Below are positions 5,460 to 5,719 of a DNA stretch of 5,719 nt, piece after piece. Below the pieces are notes generated by a model. The model saw nothing but the letters and a program-made list of their open reading frames with translations, was not told the origin of the DNA and searched no databases. Positions within the stretch are counted from its first letter, which is position 1. Each line of letters starts with the position of its first letter. The position numbers and the translations under genes are program-made. The stretch comes from Christensenella sp. UBA5399 (GTDB taxonomy: Bacteria; Bacillota; Clostridia; Christensenellales; Christensenellaceae): assembly GCA_002407725.1 (NCBI GenBank), contig DHOD01000072.1, positions 1 to 5,719 of the forward strand, in the 5' to 3' direction.

Positions 5460-5719
5460 CCAGACTGTCAAAGAAGTAATATCTACAAAAAATATATGCA
5501 AGATTCGGAAGATCACTTGCATAGCTAACGGGTATTTCTTTTGGGTCAAGGAGCCTACGGCGTATTATAATAGTTTCGGCTTCGCCGACTTGAGGGGCAA
5601 GCCCCTTAAGAAACCCCTGATACCAACCTCGCTTAAGAGGAATACCATAGCAAAGGAGTTCCAAGAACCATGGGTTCTTGGCCGCCGGAGGCAATCATAT
5701 CATCACGCAGTGATACCAT
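5460..5719. other. Gene-free stretch rich in short inverted repeats
   Basis: No credible gene is seen here. It holds several perfect or near-perfect hairpins. TATGCAAG/CTTGCATA (5495-5502 with 5516-5523) has a 13-nt loop. TCGGC/GCCGA (5576-5580 with 5584-5588) has a 3-nt loop. A 9-bp stem at 5589-5597 with 5602-5610 includes one G-T pair. CCTC/GAGG (5627-5630 with 5637-5640) is short. CCAAGAACC/GGTTCTTGG (5661-5669 with 5673-5681) has a 3-nt loop, and ATCAC/GTGAT lies at about 5703-5715. A reading frame spans it on the minus strand but runs through the terminator and the merR promoter. It could be a clostridial intergenic repeat, a long 3' UTR, or a structured RNA ending at the terminator at 5436-5459. 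Confidence 0.6.
5661..5681. repeat. Perfect 9-bp inverted repeat with 3-nt loop
   Basis: CCAAGAACC and GGTTCTTGG are separated by ATG. The near-palindromic GCCGCCGGAGGC follows at 5681-5692. Neither strand has an adjoining T-run, so it is not an intrinsic terminator. Together they resemble compact palindromic intergenic repeats, which is an impression from pattern and not from a search. Confidence 0.6.

Noticed and set aside
5449..5472. Perfect TTGACA on the minus strand (5472-5467) as a -35 box
   Set aside because: The bases 17 nt downstream are the GC-rich arm of the terminator, so there is no -10 hexamer.
5543..5570. Plus-strand TTGGGT with TATAAT 19 nt downstream, a possible promoter
   Set aside because: The -35 is poor, the spacer is overlong without a dyad, and no plus-strand gene follows within the window.
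5350..5694. A 114-codon minus-strand reading frame with a TTG start
   Set aside because: It has no ribosome binding site. It runs through a strong intrinsic terminator, the merR promoter/operator and the 18-bp palindrome, and its sequence matches no family I recognise. It is best read as a chance open frame over repeats.
5633..5719. Short minus-strand frame open from the window end to a TAA, possibly the tail of an outside gene
   Set aside because: It encodes only about 28 residues over the palindromic repeats, with no recognisable protein end. It cannot be supported without the sequence beyond the window.

Overview
The window looks like chromosomal housekeeping DNA from a Bacillota (Clostridia-type) bacterium of roughly 50% GC. 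The signs are strong GGAGG-like ribosome binding sites, intrinsic terminators with T-runs, a BmrR/BltR-type MerR regulator with a GyrI-like ligand domain, and a short-hairpin-rich intergenic stretch. The genus cannot be fixed from the sequence; Oscillospirales or Christensenellales-like is a guess.

Layout. (1) Plus strand, 2-2388: a complete glmS (glucosamine-6-phosphate synthase) beginning at the second base, so its leader (where a glmS ribozyme often lies in Bacillota) is outside the window. It is followed after about 68 nt by a small four-helix HPP-family membrane protein, probably on the same transcript. (2) A convergent gap, 2389-2477, with a modest minus-strand terminator and an inverted repeat. 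(3) Minus strand, 4337 down to 2478: a DUF5996-family protein and then an MscS-type mechanosensitive channel, 27 nt apart, forming a probable two-gene operon. (4) Minus strand, 5323 down to 4535: a MerR/GyrI-like regulator with its own strong terminator (4497-4513). Its promoter has a 19-bp spacer containing a dyad, which is the classical MerR arrangement. A perfect 18-bp palindrome sits over the predicted transcription start. (5) 5436-5719: a strong minus-strand terminator that must end a transcript entering from beyond the window, preceded by gene-free DNA full of short inverted repeats.

How the genes may work together. glmS feeds UDP-GlcNAc and cell wall synthesis. The MscS channel protects the envelope from hypo-osmotic shock. 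The MerR gene appears monocistronic and autoregulated. No phage, transposon, CRISPR or rRNA/tRNA gene is evident. I see no convincing new multi-gene system. The points most worth a second look are the DUF5996-mscS pairing, the double operator architecture at merR, and the hairpin-rich end of the window.
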